A stretch of DNA of 64,000 bases from Chersky-840 sp963848335. Its GTDB lineage: Bacteria; Actinomycetota; Acidimicrobiia; Acidimicrobiales; UBA8190. The translations under genes and the position numbers were made by a program. This document shows, one piece after another, positions 33,112-41,918 of the stretch. Under the pieces are notes generated by a model. That model made no database searches, was not told where the DNA came from, and saw nothing but the letters and a program-made list of their open reading frames with translations. How positions within the stretch are numbered: the stretch's first letter is position 1; each line of letters starts with the position of its first letter. Location: positions 124,001 to 188,000 of the forward strand of contig CAWKDD010000001.1 in the NCBI GenBank assembly GCA_963848335.1, given 5' to 3'.

Positions 33112-34419
33112 ATGAGAAGGATCCTATTGGCGCTCGCCGCGAGCGCGTTGATCGCATCCATGGGGGTAGCGGCATCTCCTTCGGCGTTCGCCAAGGCCCG
33201 CGTGTCTACAGCGGCCCCCGGAGCCGTGAAGGCCCAGAAGGTCAAGCACCACAAGGTCAAGAACAGCGACCCCACCATCTACGACAGCATCGTGGACCCC
33301 AGTCCGGGGAACCTGCCCAGTTGGGCCTTCCAGGCCACGCAGACCGCCGAACTCGGGAATCAGATCACCCTCGCCGGCACGGCCCGGGTCCTGGACAACG
33401 TCGTCGTGCAGATGGCCAGTTGGACCTGTGGAAACCTGGCTGGCGGCACGTCGTGTGCCACGACCCCCGGAGCTACCTTCACCGAGCCGATCACGCTGAA
33501 CATCTACAACGCCCCTGCGCTCGGCAATGCCGCGCCTGAGGGCACCGTGGTCACCCCTGGGGCACTGATTGCATCCGATACCCAGACCTTCAGCATCCCC
33601 TACCGCCCGTCGGCCGACGCCAACTACGCCACGGACTGCCTGCCGTATGTAACCGTGGACGCCCCGATCAGCGACTTTGCGGGAACCTGGTACGACAGCG
33701 CCATCGATCAAGCGACCGGGCTGCCCATCGGGTGCCTCAACGGGCTCCTCGCCAACGTGACGTTCAACTTCGGTCATGTGGCACTTCCGAACAACGTCGT
33801 CTACGGGATCGCGTACAACACCACGACGTGGGGATTCCACCCCTATGGCAATACCCATGCCTGCGACGCCACGACGAGCTGCGGGTACGACGGGCTCAAC
33901 GTGGCACTGACGACGGCCGCCACACCCAGTGTGGGCGGTGATCCCGAGCCGGGGTCCCTCTTCCACGACGCGGCCGGCACCTACGGGTACTGCGACGGCG
34001 GTACCTCGCCCGGAGCGGGAGTCGGGATATTCCGCCTCGACTCACCGGGGCCGGACCTGCAGTGTTGGGAGCCGGGAGCGAACGACACGCCTCCCTATTA
34101 CATCCCCGCCGTGCAGTTCAACGCCTTGGCCAGTCCTTCGCCCACCATCAGCAGCGGGAACACCGCCACCGTGGTGGCCGGGACTCCGTTCTCGTTCACC
34201 GTGACCAGCACCGGCGTCCCCACGCCCACGGTGACGGTGATCGGCAAGCTCCCCAAGGGCTTGGTGGCGACAAGGGGTAGCGGGGCGGCGACCATCTCGG
34301 GAACGGCGCTGCGCACCGACCGCGACAAGACCTACACGGTCGTCGTCGTGGCCAGGAACGCCAAGAGGTCAGTGGCCAAGCAGCACCTCATGCTCACCCT
34401 GACCGGCGGCAAGAGCTAG
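33112..34419 (+). CDS. Secreted beta-rich protein with C-terminal Ig-like domain
   Basis: A 435-residue exported protein. Residues 1-27 are a clear signal peptide ending AFA. A Lys/His-rich stretch (about 40-50) follows, then a long beta-rich region with paired cysteines (for example TDCLPY, IGCLNG, THACDATTSCGY, YGYCDGG), and a final Ig/He_PIG-like domain (SGNTATVVAGTPFSFTVTSTGVPTPTVT...LPKGL). Function unknown; cell-surface or extracellular binding is likely. GGAGGAAGGG precedes the ATG. It stands alone behind a 264-bp upstream region. Confidence 0.65.
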   Translation: MRRILLALAASALIASMGVAASPSAFAKARVSTAAPGAVKAQKVKHHKVKNSDPTIYDSIVDPSPGNLPSWAFQATQTAELGNQITLAGTARVLDNVVVQMASWTCGNLAGGTSCATTPGATFTEPITLNIYNAPALGNAAPEGTVVTPGALIASDTQTFSIPYRPSADANYATDCLPYVTVDAPISDFAGTWYDSAIDQATGLPIGCLNGLLANVTFNFGHVALPNNVVYGIAYNTTTWGFHPYGNTHACDATTSCGYDGLNVALTTAATPSVGGDPEPGSLFHDAAGTYGYCDGGTSPGAGVGIFRLDSPGPDLQCWEPGANDTPPYYIPAVQFNALASPSPTISSGNTATVVAGTPFSFTVTSTGVPTPTVTVIGKLPKGLVATRGSGAATISGTALRTDRDKTYTVVVVARNAKRSVAKQHLMLTLTGGKS

Positions 34420-34523
34420 CCGCCGACCGGTCCGCAGCGAGGGTGTCGTCCCCACGGTCTCTGCCCCCAGGGGCCGTGGGGCTTCGCCCTCCTTCTTGCC
34501 CTGTCCTGTGTTGCGCCGACCCG

Positions 34524-35393
34524 CTACCCCAGCTGGAAGCGAGATTCAGGGCGACCTGTGACGCCGAGCCCGTCCACGGCAACGAGCCATCCGGCCTCGA
34601 TGGCGGGGGCGGCGTCTTCTCCCAGGTCGACGGCGATGGAGGTCACGAACAGGCGCTCGCGACCAGGCCCGCCGAAGGCCACATCGCTGGGATTCGCCAT
34701 GGGGACGTCCACGACACGCTCCAGTCCGGTCTCGGTGTACCGGGCGATCTTCCCGGCGCCGAGGACGCAGCTCCACACTCCGCCCTCGCTGTCGGCGGCG
34801 GCGCCGTCGGGGGCACCGTTGAGGGCGCCATGGTCCGCGAACACCTGCCGCGGCCCGATGACCCCCTCTGCACCGTCGTAAGGGTAGGAGTAGACGACCC
34901 GTGCCACAGTGTCGGCGAGCACGAGCGTCGACTGCCCTTGGACGTCGATGACCACCGGGCCGTTGGCATTCCCGATGTCGGGGTCGAGAAGCCGCCAACC
35001 ACGGCTCGCCGAGAACCACCAGGACGCCCCGGGCCCGGGAGCGAGGTTGAGCGTCCCGGTCACGAGGTTCCCGTGGCCGTCGGCATTGGCGTCGTTGGCC
35101 CGCCCATGCATGCCTCGGGGATAGGTCGCCAACAATTCGCACGTGCCGGCATCGGGGTCCACCACATGCAACCCGTCGTCAAGACTCGCCACCAACGGCC
35201 CCGTGTCGGTGAGCACCAAGCCCGCGGGCATGCTCGGCAGCACCAGGGAGTGCAGAGGAGGTTCAGCCCCCTCGAGCCAGTGCAGAGTCCGGGTGGCGCA
35301 GTCGACGAAGTAGAGGCGATGACGGCGGTCGTCCCATCGGAGGCTCTCGCCCCAGCTCAGGGTGAAGTCTCCGATGCGAACGAGGTCGATCAT
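34524..35393 (-). CDS. SMP-30/gluconolactonase-like protein
   Basis: A 289-residue six-bladed beta-propeller of the SMP-30/gluconolactonase/LRE family. WGESLRWDDRRHRLYFVDC near the N-terminus carries the metal glutamate, GRANDANADGHGNLVTGT the metal asparagine and aspartate, and APDGAAADSEGGVWSCV the third site, so the calcium/zinc site looks complete. Members hydrolyse sugar lactones or related cyclic esters. Its start lies 21 bases downstream of the NTF2-like gene, and the two probably form an operon. Confidence 0.85.
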   Translation of the reverse strand: MIDLVRIGDFTLSWGESLRWDDRRHRLYFVDCATRTLHWLEGAEPPLHSLVLPSMPAGLVLTDTGPLVASLDDGLHVVDPDAGTCELLATYPRGMHGRANDANADGHGNLVTGTLNLAPGPGASWWFSASRGWRLLDPDIGNANGPVVIDVQGQSTLVLADTVARVVYSYPYDGAEGVIGPRQVFADHGALNGAPDGAAADSEGGVWSCVLGAGKIARYTETGLERVVDVPMANPSDVAFGGPGRERLFVTSIAVDLGEDAAPAIEAGWLVAVDGLGVTGRPESRFQLG

Positions 35394-35414
35394 CGGTCGA
35401 CCTTCGATCCGCGC

Positions 35415-35753
35415 TCAGCCCTTGACGTAGGACAGCTTCTCCGCGACCTTGCCGTCGCGCACACGGAACACGTCAACACCGCGGACGTGTCCCGTGTCCC
35501 AGGTGTACCTCCACAGCTGCACGACCCGGTCCCCGGCCGCGAAGGTCTCTTCGGCCTCGAATCGGGAGGTGGAGTCGTCGAAGATCTCTTTCCAAGCCTG
35601 GCGAAGCGCAGGTCGACCCACGTGGCGCATCCCGTCGGGGGCGGGTCCGGTGGCATCGAAGACGCAGTCGTCAATCACGAGGTCCAGGGCGGCGTCGAGA
35701 TCGTGGGCCGCCCATGCCGCTCCGAACGTCTCGACCACGGCGACAGGGTCCAT
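35415..35753 (-). CDS. NTF2-like nuclear transport factor-fold protein
   Basis: A 112-residue minimal NTF2/SnoaL-fold protein: MDPVAVVETFGAAWAAHDLDAALDLVIDDCVFDATG, GRPALRQAWKEIF and the paired strands RVVQLWRYTW and GVDVFRVRDGKVAEKLSYVKG. The ending is typical of the limonene-epoxide-hydrolase/KSI-like branch. It precedes the SMP-30 gene by 21 bp. Catalytic role unknown. Confidence 0.8.
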   Translation of the reverse strand: MDPVAVVETFGAAWAAHDLDAALDLVIDDCVFDATGPAPDGMRHVGRPALRQAWKEIFDDSTSRFEAEETFAAGDRVVQLWRYTWDTGHVRGVDVFRVRDGKVAEKLSYVKG

Positions 35754-35828
35754 GACCCTCCTTCCCGTCTCCTTGTCTTCGGGGTGCCAAGCTAACGCGT
35801 GCCGACCTGACGCGTCGCCTGCCGGAAG

Positions 35829-36149
35829 TCAGGGAAGTCGGATGTCGCGGTGCTGGGAGGCGACCTGCTTCTCCTCCTCGGTCAGGGCTGTCACCTTGAC
35901 GGGGGAGACGAGGCTCCAATGCTCGCCGACGGGGCAGCGCTGCACTCTCCACCAGCCCAGGCGGATCGCCTTCAGCGACGCCCCCGGAACCCAGATGGTG
36001 GTGAAGAGATGACCCTGGCGGCAGCGGACCACCGTGTTGCCGCCCATGCCGGAGTAGCCCCTGCGCCTCGCCACGATCGTGCCCACCACGTTGCCGGCCA
36101 CGATGGTCCCGAGGACGATCCTCCTCTTCCTCTTCGGTGACGGGCTCAA
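35829..36149 (-). CDS. Small Cys/His protein coupled to LLM oxidoreductase
   Basis: A 106-residue protein with a basic N-terminus, a short hydrophobic stretch (IVLGTIVAGNVVGTIVA) and a conserved-looking core VVRCRQGHLFTTIWVPGASLKAIRLGWWRVQRCPVGEHW. The pairing of CRQGH and CPVGEHW suggests a small metal-binding fold, as in actinobacterial proteins of unknown function. The start is TTG overlapping the stop of the LLM gene upstream by four bases (TTGA), which argues for coupled translation; a later GTG is possible. Confidence 0.55.
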   Translation of the reverse strand: MSPSPKRKRRIVLGTIVAGNVVGTIVARRRGYSGMGGNTVVRCRQGHLFTTIWVPGASLKAIRLGWWRVQRCPVGEHWSLVSPVKVTALTEEEKQVASQHRDIRLP

Positions 36150-37180
36150 AGCACGAATTCCGCCATCATGCGCAAGGTGTCGGGACTGCCCGCCACGAGC
36201 AGGGTGGTGGCGATCGACTCCTGCCAGGCGGAGAGCTCGTCACGGATCTTGGCCTGCGGGCCGATGAGGGCGATCTTCTCCACCATCGAGGTCGGAACCG
36301 CCGCCGCGGCTTCGTCCTTGTGGCCGTCGAGATACAGCTCCTGGATCTTGTGCGCCTCGGCCTCGAAGCCCATGCGGACGAACACGTCGAAGTGGAAGTT
36401 CATCTCCTTGGCGCCCATCCCGCCGATGTACAGCGCCAGCATGGGCCGGTACAGGTCGGCGGCCCGCTCGACGTCGTCGTCCACCACGGTAGGGCAGAAG
36501 GCGATGACCTCGAAGTCCTCGGAGCCGCGCCGGGCGCCGGGCCGGGCGAACCCCTCGTCGAGGGCGGCGGAGAACTCGCCCATGTGGGCGGGGGAGAAGA
36601 AGATCGGGAACCAGCCGTCGGCGATCTCGGCCGCCAGGGCCACGTTCTTGGGCCCTTCGGCCCCGAGGACGATCGGGATGTCGTTGCGCAGCGGGTGGAC
36701 GATGGGCTTGAGCGGCTTGCCCAGGCCCGTGCCCCCGGGGTACGGCAACGGGTAGTGGGGTCCGGGGTTGGTGACCGGAGCCTGGCGGGCGAGCACCTGG
36801 CGGACGATGGACACGTACTCACGGGTGCGGGCCAGGGGCTTGGGGAACGGCTGTCCGTACCAGCCCTCGACGACCTGCGGGCCCGAGACGCCCAGACCGA
36901 GGACCAGTCGCCCGCCGCACAGGTGGTCGAGGGTCATCGCTGCCATGGCCATGGCGGTCGGGGTGCGCGCCGAGAGCTGGCACAGGGCGGTGCCGAGCCG
37001 CACCCGGGTGGTGCGCGAACCCCACCAGGCCAGCGGGGTGAGGGCGTCGGACCCGTAGGCCTCGGCGGTCCACACCGAGTCGAAGCCGAGACGCTCGGCC
37101 TCCGCCACCAGCTCGGGGGCATTGGCGGGGGGGCCTGCACCCCAGTACCCCAGTTGCAGTCCGAGCTTCAGGCTCGCCAT
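36146..37180 (-). CDS. LLM-class F420-dependent oxidoreductase, Rv3520c-like
   Basis: A 344-residue luciferase-like monooxygenase-fold protein of the F420-dependent type. It opens LKLGLQLGYWGAGPP, continues AEAERLGFDSVWTAEAYGSDALTPLAWWG and carries LGLGVSGPQVVEGWYGQPF and VLGAEGPKNVALAAEIADGW. From memory this matches the TIGR03559-type family that includes mycobacterial Rv3520c, a member of the KstR regulon, which fits the adjacent igr-like locus. It is ten bases downstream of a second LLM gene and overlaps the next small gene. The reaction on sterol intermediates is unknown. Confidence 0.85.
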   Translation of the reverse strand: MASLKLGLQLGYWGAGPPANAPELVAEAERLGFDSVWTAEAYGSDALTPLAWWGSRTTRVRLGTALCQLSARTPTAMAMAAMTLDHLCGGRLVLGLGVSGPQVVEGWYGQPFPKPLARTREYVSIVRQVLARQAPVTNPGPHYPLPYPGGTGLGKPLKPIVHPLRNDIPIVLGAEGPKNVALAAEIADGWFPIFFSPAHMGEFSAALDEGFARPGARRGSEDFEVIAFCPTVVDDDVERAADLYRPMLALYIGGMGAKEMNFHFDVFVRMGFEAEAHKIQELYLDGHKDEAAAAVPTSMVEKIALIGPQAKIRDELSAWQESIATTLLVAGSPDTLRMMAEFVL

Positions 37181-37190
37181 CGGGGCCTCC

Positions 37191-38099
37191 TCATCGCATC
37201 TTGGCCAGGATCTCGTCGGCGAAGCGAGCCGACGCGTCGAGCCGGGCCTGGAGCTGCACCTCGGGTGGGTCCGAGGGGTCGACCTTGGCCACCATGGCCG
37301 GGGCGCACAGGGTGTCGGTGACGCCGAAGTCCTCCTCGAAGCTCCGGTACAGGTCGGCGTCGGGCCTGGCCCACAGCGACAGGTAGATCGAGAAGGGCTC
37401 GTTCTCTCGCCCCGCCACCCGGCGTTGCTCGGCCAGCTCGGTGAGGTAGGTGCGGGCCTGGTCGGGCTTGTACGCCCCGGCGGCCACCCAGCCGTCGCAC
37501 AGCGCGGCGGCTCGGCGCAGGGCCGGGGCGGAGTGGCCGCCGCCGATGATGGGGATGGGGCCCGGAGGTGAGGGCTCCATGCGCATGGCGGGCACGTCGT
37601 AGTAGGGGCCGTGGTACTCGACCCAGCCCCCCGCCCACAGTGCCCGCAGCGCGGGGATCATGTCGTCGAGCCGCTTGCCCCGGGTGTGGAAGTCCTGTCC
37701 GGTGGCGACGAATTCCTCCTCGCACCACCCGACCCCCACGCCGAGGGCCACGCGCCCCGCCGAGACCACGGCCGCGGTGCCCACCTGCTTGGCCACCGTG
37801 ACGAGGTCGCGCGCCGGCGCGATGTAGACGCCCGTGGTGAACTCGAGGCGCTCGGTCACCGCCGCCATGGCGGAGATGAGGCACCACGGGTCGGGCCAGT
37901 GCGTGTCGGGGTCCCAGTGGTCCCCGAACCCCGGAGCACCGTCCTCGCGCGTCGAGTAGGTGTAGCGGGACTGGCGGTCGCGGGGGAAGAACATGTGGTC
38001 CGACACATAGATGCCGTCGTAGCCCTGGGTGTCGGCGGCCTTGGCCAGCTCGAGGGAGTGCAGGGTGGGCAGGAACGTGACCGCCTGATGGAATCGCAC
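37191..38099 (-). CDS. LLM-class F420-dependent oxidoreductase
   Basis: A 302-residue luciferase-like oxidoreductase: MRFHQAVTFLPTLHSLELAKAADTQGYDGIYVSDHM, TGVYIAPARDLVTVAKQVGTAAVVSAGRVALGVGVGW and IPIIGGGHSAPALRRAAALCDGW fit the TIGR03619-type F420 group. It starts with GTG and is followed after ten bases by the Rv3520c-like gene. It lies downstream of the P450 gene on the same strand, 62 bp after its stop, so it could belong to the KstR-controlled P450 transcript. Confidence 0.85.
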   Translation of the reverse strand: MRFHQAVTFLPTLHSLELAKAADTQGYDGIYVSDHMFFPRDRQSRYTYSTREDGAPGFGDHWDPDTHWPDPWCLISAMAAVTERLEFTTGVYIAPARDLVTVAKQVGTAAVVSAGRVALGVGVGWCEEEFVATGQDFHTRGKRLDDMIPALRALWAGGWVEYHGPYYDVPAMRMEPSPPGPIPIIGGGHSAPALRRAAALCDGWVAAGAYKPDQARTYLTELAEQRRVAGRENEPFSIYLSLWARPDADLYRSFEEDFGVTDTLCAPAMVAKVDPSDPPEVQLQARLDASARFADEILAKMR

Positions 38100-38161
38100 G
38101 GAACCAGTCTCTCCTCGTCGTTGCCCGTTGCCTGTTACCCGTCGCCGCCGGCGACCGCTCG

Positions 38162-39395
38162 TCAGCGCCCGACCGGCGCGCCGGGGCTGAAGGCGATGGG
38201 AAGGTGCTTCACCCCGTTGATGAACGCGGACTGGAGGCGTTGCGGCTCACCGTCGAGGTGCAGGTCGGGCATGCGGTCGAGGAGATGCTCGAACATGACC
38301 CGGATCTCCATACGGGCCAGGTTCGTCCCCAGGCAGAAGTGCGGGCCTCCGCCGCCGAAGGCCATGTGCGGGTTGGGGGAACGCCCGATGTCGAAGGTGT
38401 CGGGGTTCTCGAAGACCTCTTCGTCACGGTTGGCGGAGATGTGGAAGAAGACGACCTTCTGGTCCTCTTCGATCTTCTGGCCGCGGATCTCGACCGGCCC
38501 GGTCGTCTGGCGGCGGAAGTTCATCACGGGGGTGACGAAGCGCAACATCTCGTCGGTGGCCCTGGGCAGGAGCGACCGGTCGGCCACCAGGCGCTGCCAC
38601 TGGTCGGGGTTCTCGAAGAAGGCGTGCATGGCCCCCGAGATCAGGTTGCGTGTCGTCTCGTTGCCGGCCACGGTGAGGAGGAGGAAGAACAGCTCGAGCT
38701 CGAGCTCCGAGAGCTGGTCGCCGTCGACCTCCACGTTGACGAGGACGCTCATGAGGTCTTCGGAGGGGTCGGCCCTCTTCTGGGCGAAGAGCTCGGCCGC
38801 ATAGGTGAAGAGCTCTATGGCCGCCCCTTCGGCGTAGTTCTCGCCCTCGGCGTTGGTCTGGAACTCGGGGTCCTCCTGCCCGATCATGCGGTTGGACCAG
38901 TCGAACATGTTGTGGCGGTCGGCCTGGGGTACGCCGAGGAGGTCGGCGATGACCTGCAGGGGGAGCTCGGCGGAGATGTCGGTGACGAAGTCGGCCTCGC
39001 CCTTCTCGATGACGACGTCGATGATGGCGTCGGCAGTGTCGTGGATCTTCTGCTCGAGTGAGTTGACCATGCGGGGCGTGAAGCCCTTGTTGACCAGGCG
39101 CCGGTAGCGGGTGTGCAGGGGAGGGTCCATGTTGAGCATCATGAGCCGTTGCTGCTCGAGCTGCTCTTCGGGCATCTCCCACAGCAACGTGGCCCGCTTG
39201 GCCGAGGAGAAGTGCTCGTAGTCACGGTTGACCGCCACGCAGTCCTCGTACTTGGTCACGGCCCAGAAGCCGGGGCCGTCGGGCTCCTCGTGCCAGTACA
39301 CCGGGGCCCGGCGCCGCAGCTCGGCGAACCAGTGGTGCGGCACGGCCGAGACGAAAATTTCTCGAGTCGATGAGGTCGATCTCGCTGAGCTCCAT
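38162..39395 (-). CDS. cyp125: Cytochrome P450, CYP125-like, with N-terminal frameshift
   Basis: A P450 of about 410 residues. The haem motif FGGGGPHFCLGTNLAR, the I-helix LTVAGNETTRN and the ExxR in TDEMLRF are intact. The protein begins MELSEIDLIDSR from the ATG at 39395, which has GAGGAGGG upstream, but after codon 12 the frame breaks: one extra base in the AAAATTT run at 39354-39360 must be removed to read on into IFVSAVPHHWF. CYP125 enzymes oxidise the terminal methyl of the sterol side chain. The divergent igr-like operon and the KstR-type box at 39498 support this assignment over other steroid P450s such as CYP142 or CYP124. Confidence 0.75.
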
Positions 39396-39497
39396 GGCCG
39401 GACCCTCCTCGGTACGCATCGTCGACGCCCCGGCCCGGGATGTGCGGGCCGCCGCAGGCCGTGGCCCGCGCCCGCCACGAAGGGCCGCCCGCGTTTT

Positions 39498-39511
39498 CAG
39501 AACGTGTTCCA
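39498..39511. promoter_or_regulatory. KstR-type operator, cyp125 side
   Basis: CAGAACGTGTTCCA matches TnnAACnnGTTnnA except for the first base; read on the minus strand it starts with T and the last base is the mismatch. It lies about 100 bases upstream of the P450 start codon. Confidence 0.65.
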
Positions 39512-39597
39512 GTCATGATAGGTCGCACCCCGGGCACCGGCCAACCGGTGGGCGCCACGATTGTCGGGCTGCGGGTGCGGCTGGTACCGTGCCAAAC

Positions 39598-39611
39598 TAG
39601 AACGAGTTGCA
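39598..39611. promoter_or_regulatory. KstR-type operator, igr operon side
   Basis: TAGAACGAGTTGCA matches the KstR consensus at all fixed positions. It begins eight bases after the TACCGT -10 candidate, where a bound repressor would block the start of transcription of fadE29 and the genes downstream. Confidence 0.7.
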
Positions 39612-39700
39612 GCTTCGAGCGAGAGCAACGAGCCTCAGCGACGAGTCAATCCATGGCCGGGACCGGACGATCCGGCCCGGACCGGGAGTAGGACGGCGCC

Positions 39701-40880
39701 ATGTTCCTGGAGGAGACCCCCGAGCAGCTGGCCCTGCGCCAGGAGCTGCGCGCGTACTTCGCGGACCTGCTCACCGACGAGGTGCGCCGGGGCATCGGCG
39801 AGGTCGGCGAGGGCGGCGAGCTGTGGCGCCAGGTCGTGGGGCGCATCGGCAAGGACGGCTGGCTGGGCATCGGGTGGCCCAAGGAGTACGGCGGACAGGG
39901 CCGTCCCGCCACCGATCAGTTCATCTTCTTCGACGAGACCCGCCGAGCCGGCGCCCCCTTCCCCTTCGTGACGGTGAACACCGTGGGGCCGACGATCATG
40001 CGCTTCGGCAGCGAGGAGCAGAAGAGCTACTTCCTCCCCGCCATCCTGGCCGGCGAGGTCAATTTCGCCATCGGCTACACCGAGCCCGAGGCGGGCACCG
40101 ACCTGGCCTCGCTGCAGACCCGGGCCGTGCGCGACGGCGACGAGTACGTCGTCAACGGGGCCAAGGTCTTCACGAGCGGCGCCGACATGGCGGACTACGT
40201 GTGGCTGGCGGTGCGCACCGACTCCCGACGCCCCCAAGCACAAGGGCATCTCCATCCTGTGCATGCCGACCGAGTCGCCGGGCTTCTCGTGGAGCCCCAT
40301 CGTCACGGTGGCGGGAGCCAGGACGACGGCCACCTATTACAGCGACGTGCGGGTGCCGGTCGAGCAGCGGGTGGGGGAGGAGAACGAGGGATGGCGCATG
40401 ATCACCACCCAGCTCAACCACGAACGCGTGGGCCTGGCCGCCTGGAGCGGGTTCGCCTCGCAGCTCTACGAGGAGGTGGCGGCGTGGGCGGCGAGCACGG
40501 CCACCCCCGACGGACCCACCGTGCTCGACCTGCCGTGGGTGCAGTCGGACCTGGCCCGCTGCCGTGCCGAGCTCGAGGCCATGTACCTCCTCAATTGGCG
40601 CATGGCCACGGCCCTGGCCGCCGATCGCATGGGCCCGGCCGACTCCTCCACCGTGAAGGTGTTCGGAGTGGAGCGCAGCATCGACATCTACCGCCGCCTT
40701 CTCGGGATCGTGGGGGCGGGGGGCTATCTCTCCCCGGACTCGCCCGGCGCGGTGCTGTCCGGGCGGCTCGAGCGCACGGCCCGCCATGCCCAGATCAACA
40801 CCTTCGGCGGTGGCGTCAACGAGATCCAGCGCGAGATCGTCGCCATGGCCGGTCTGGGCATGACCCGGGCGTCGCGGTGA
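39701..40880 (+). CDS. fadE29: Acyl-CoA dehydrogenase, FadE29 (ChsE2)-like, frameshifted
   Basis: A product of about 392 residues starting MFLEETPEQLALRQELRAYFADLL, with LGIGWPKEYGGQG, IGYTEPEAGTDLASLQTRAV, ATYYSDVRVP, TTQLNHERV and NTFGGGVNEIQRE. This resembles mycobacterial FadE29, which with FadE28 (ChsE1-ChsE2) dehydrogenates the three-carbon side-chain CoA thioester of partly degraded cholesterol. An extra C in the CCC at 40224-40226 breaks the frame at the residue run RTDS/DAPKHKGIS; removing it restores the family sequence. First gene of the igr-like operon; its stop overlaps the next start (GTGA). Confidence 0.8.
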
Positions 40881-41918
40881 GCGGTGAACCCATGAGCGCC
40901 CCGGATGCCGGCGCACCGGACGCCGCCGACGCGGATGCCGGCGACGCGCTGCTGGCGCGCCTGCGCGCCTTCGAGGGGCGACCCAGCGGCCCCCCCACCG
41001 AGGCCCGCGACGAGGTCAACCAGGCCATGATCCGGCACTGGACCGACGCCATGGGCGACGACAATCCCGTGTATTGCGACGAAGATGCCGCCCGGACCCA
41101 CGGCTTCCCGGGGGTGGTGGCTCCGCCCACCATGCTGCAGGCCTGGATCATGCGGGGGTACCGGTCGCAGCCGGGGGGCGCCTGGCAGGCGCCCCAGGAC
41201 GCATCGGGCGGTCCCTCGGCGCAGGAGCAGCTGTTCGCAGTGTTCGACGAGGCCGGTTTCACGTCCGTGGTGGCGACGAACTGCGACCAGGAGTACGTGC
41301 GCCCCGTGGTCCTGGGGGACCGCCTCACGGTGACCTCGGTGATCGAGTCGGTGTCCCCCCAGAAGCACACGGGCCTCGGCGACGGGCACTTCGTCACCAC
41401 CCGGCTCGAGTTCACCGACCAGCACGGCGACGTTGGTGGCCACGATGCGGTTCCGCATCCTGCGCTTCCGCCCGGGCCGCCCCCAGGCCAAGGCCGACGT
41501 GGTGCTGCGCCCACGACCGGCGCTCACCCAGGACATCGCCTTCTTCTTCGAGGGCGCCCGGCAGGGCGTGTTGCTCATCCAGCGGTGCGCCGGGTGCGGG
41601 CTGCTGCGGCACCCCCCTCGCCCCGCGTGCGCGTCGTGCGGGTCCTTCGAGTGGGACACGGTCACCGCCAGCGGGCGCGGCCGCGTCTACAGCTACGTCG
41701 TGGTGCACCACCCCCAGGTCGGCGGGTTCGACTACCCCCTGCCCATCGCCGTGGTCGAGCTCGAGGAGGGCACCCGGCTGGTGGCCGACCTCATCGGCAT
41801 CGACCCCGCCGAGGTCCGCATCGGCATGCCGGTGCTGGCCGAGATGGTGGCGGTCGACGACGAGCTCACCATCCCGATGTTCCGGCCGCAGGCCGCCCAA
41901 GGCCAAGGAGCGGCCTGA
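40877..41918 (+). CDS. chsH2: ChsH2-like hydratase subunit: MaoC domain fused to DUF35 OB-fold, frameshifted
   Basis: A two-domain protein of about 345 residues. The N-terminal half is a MaoC/FAS1-dehydratase-type hot-dog domain (MIRHWTDAMGDDNPVYCDEDAARTHGFPGVVAPPTML). The C-terminal half has a Zn ribbon, CAGCGLLRHPPRPACASCGS, and an OB-fold ending, the DUF35 type. In mycobacteria ChsH2 has this same fusion; its DUF35 part binds the aldolase Ltp2. An extra T at 41433-41434 breaks the frame between the two domains (HGDV/VATMRF). Start may be the overlapping GTG at 40877 or the ATG at 40892. Its stop overlaps the next ATG by one base (TGATG). Confidence 0.8.

Larger units (their letters stand above)
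39396..39700. promoter_or_regulatory. Divergent cyp125 / fadE29 control region
   Basis: The 305-bp gap has no gene. It holds two KstR-type sites, one on each side (39498-39511 and 39598-39611). On the plus strand TTGTCG (39561-39566), an 18-bp spacer and TACCGT (39585-39590) make a plausible promoter whose start would fall at the second site. Confidence 0.55.
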
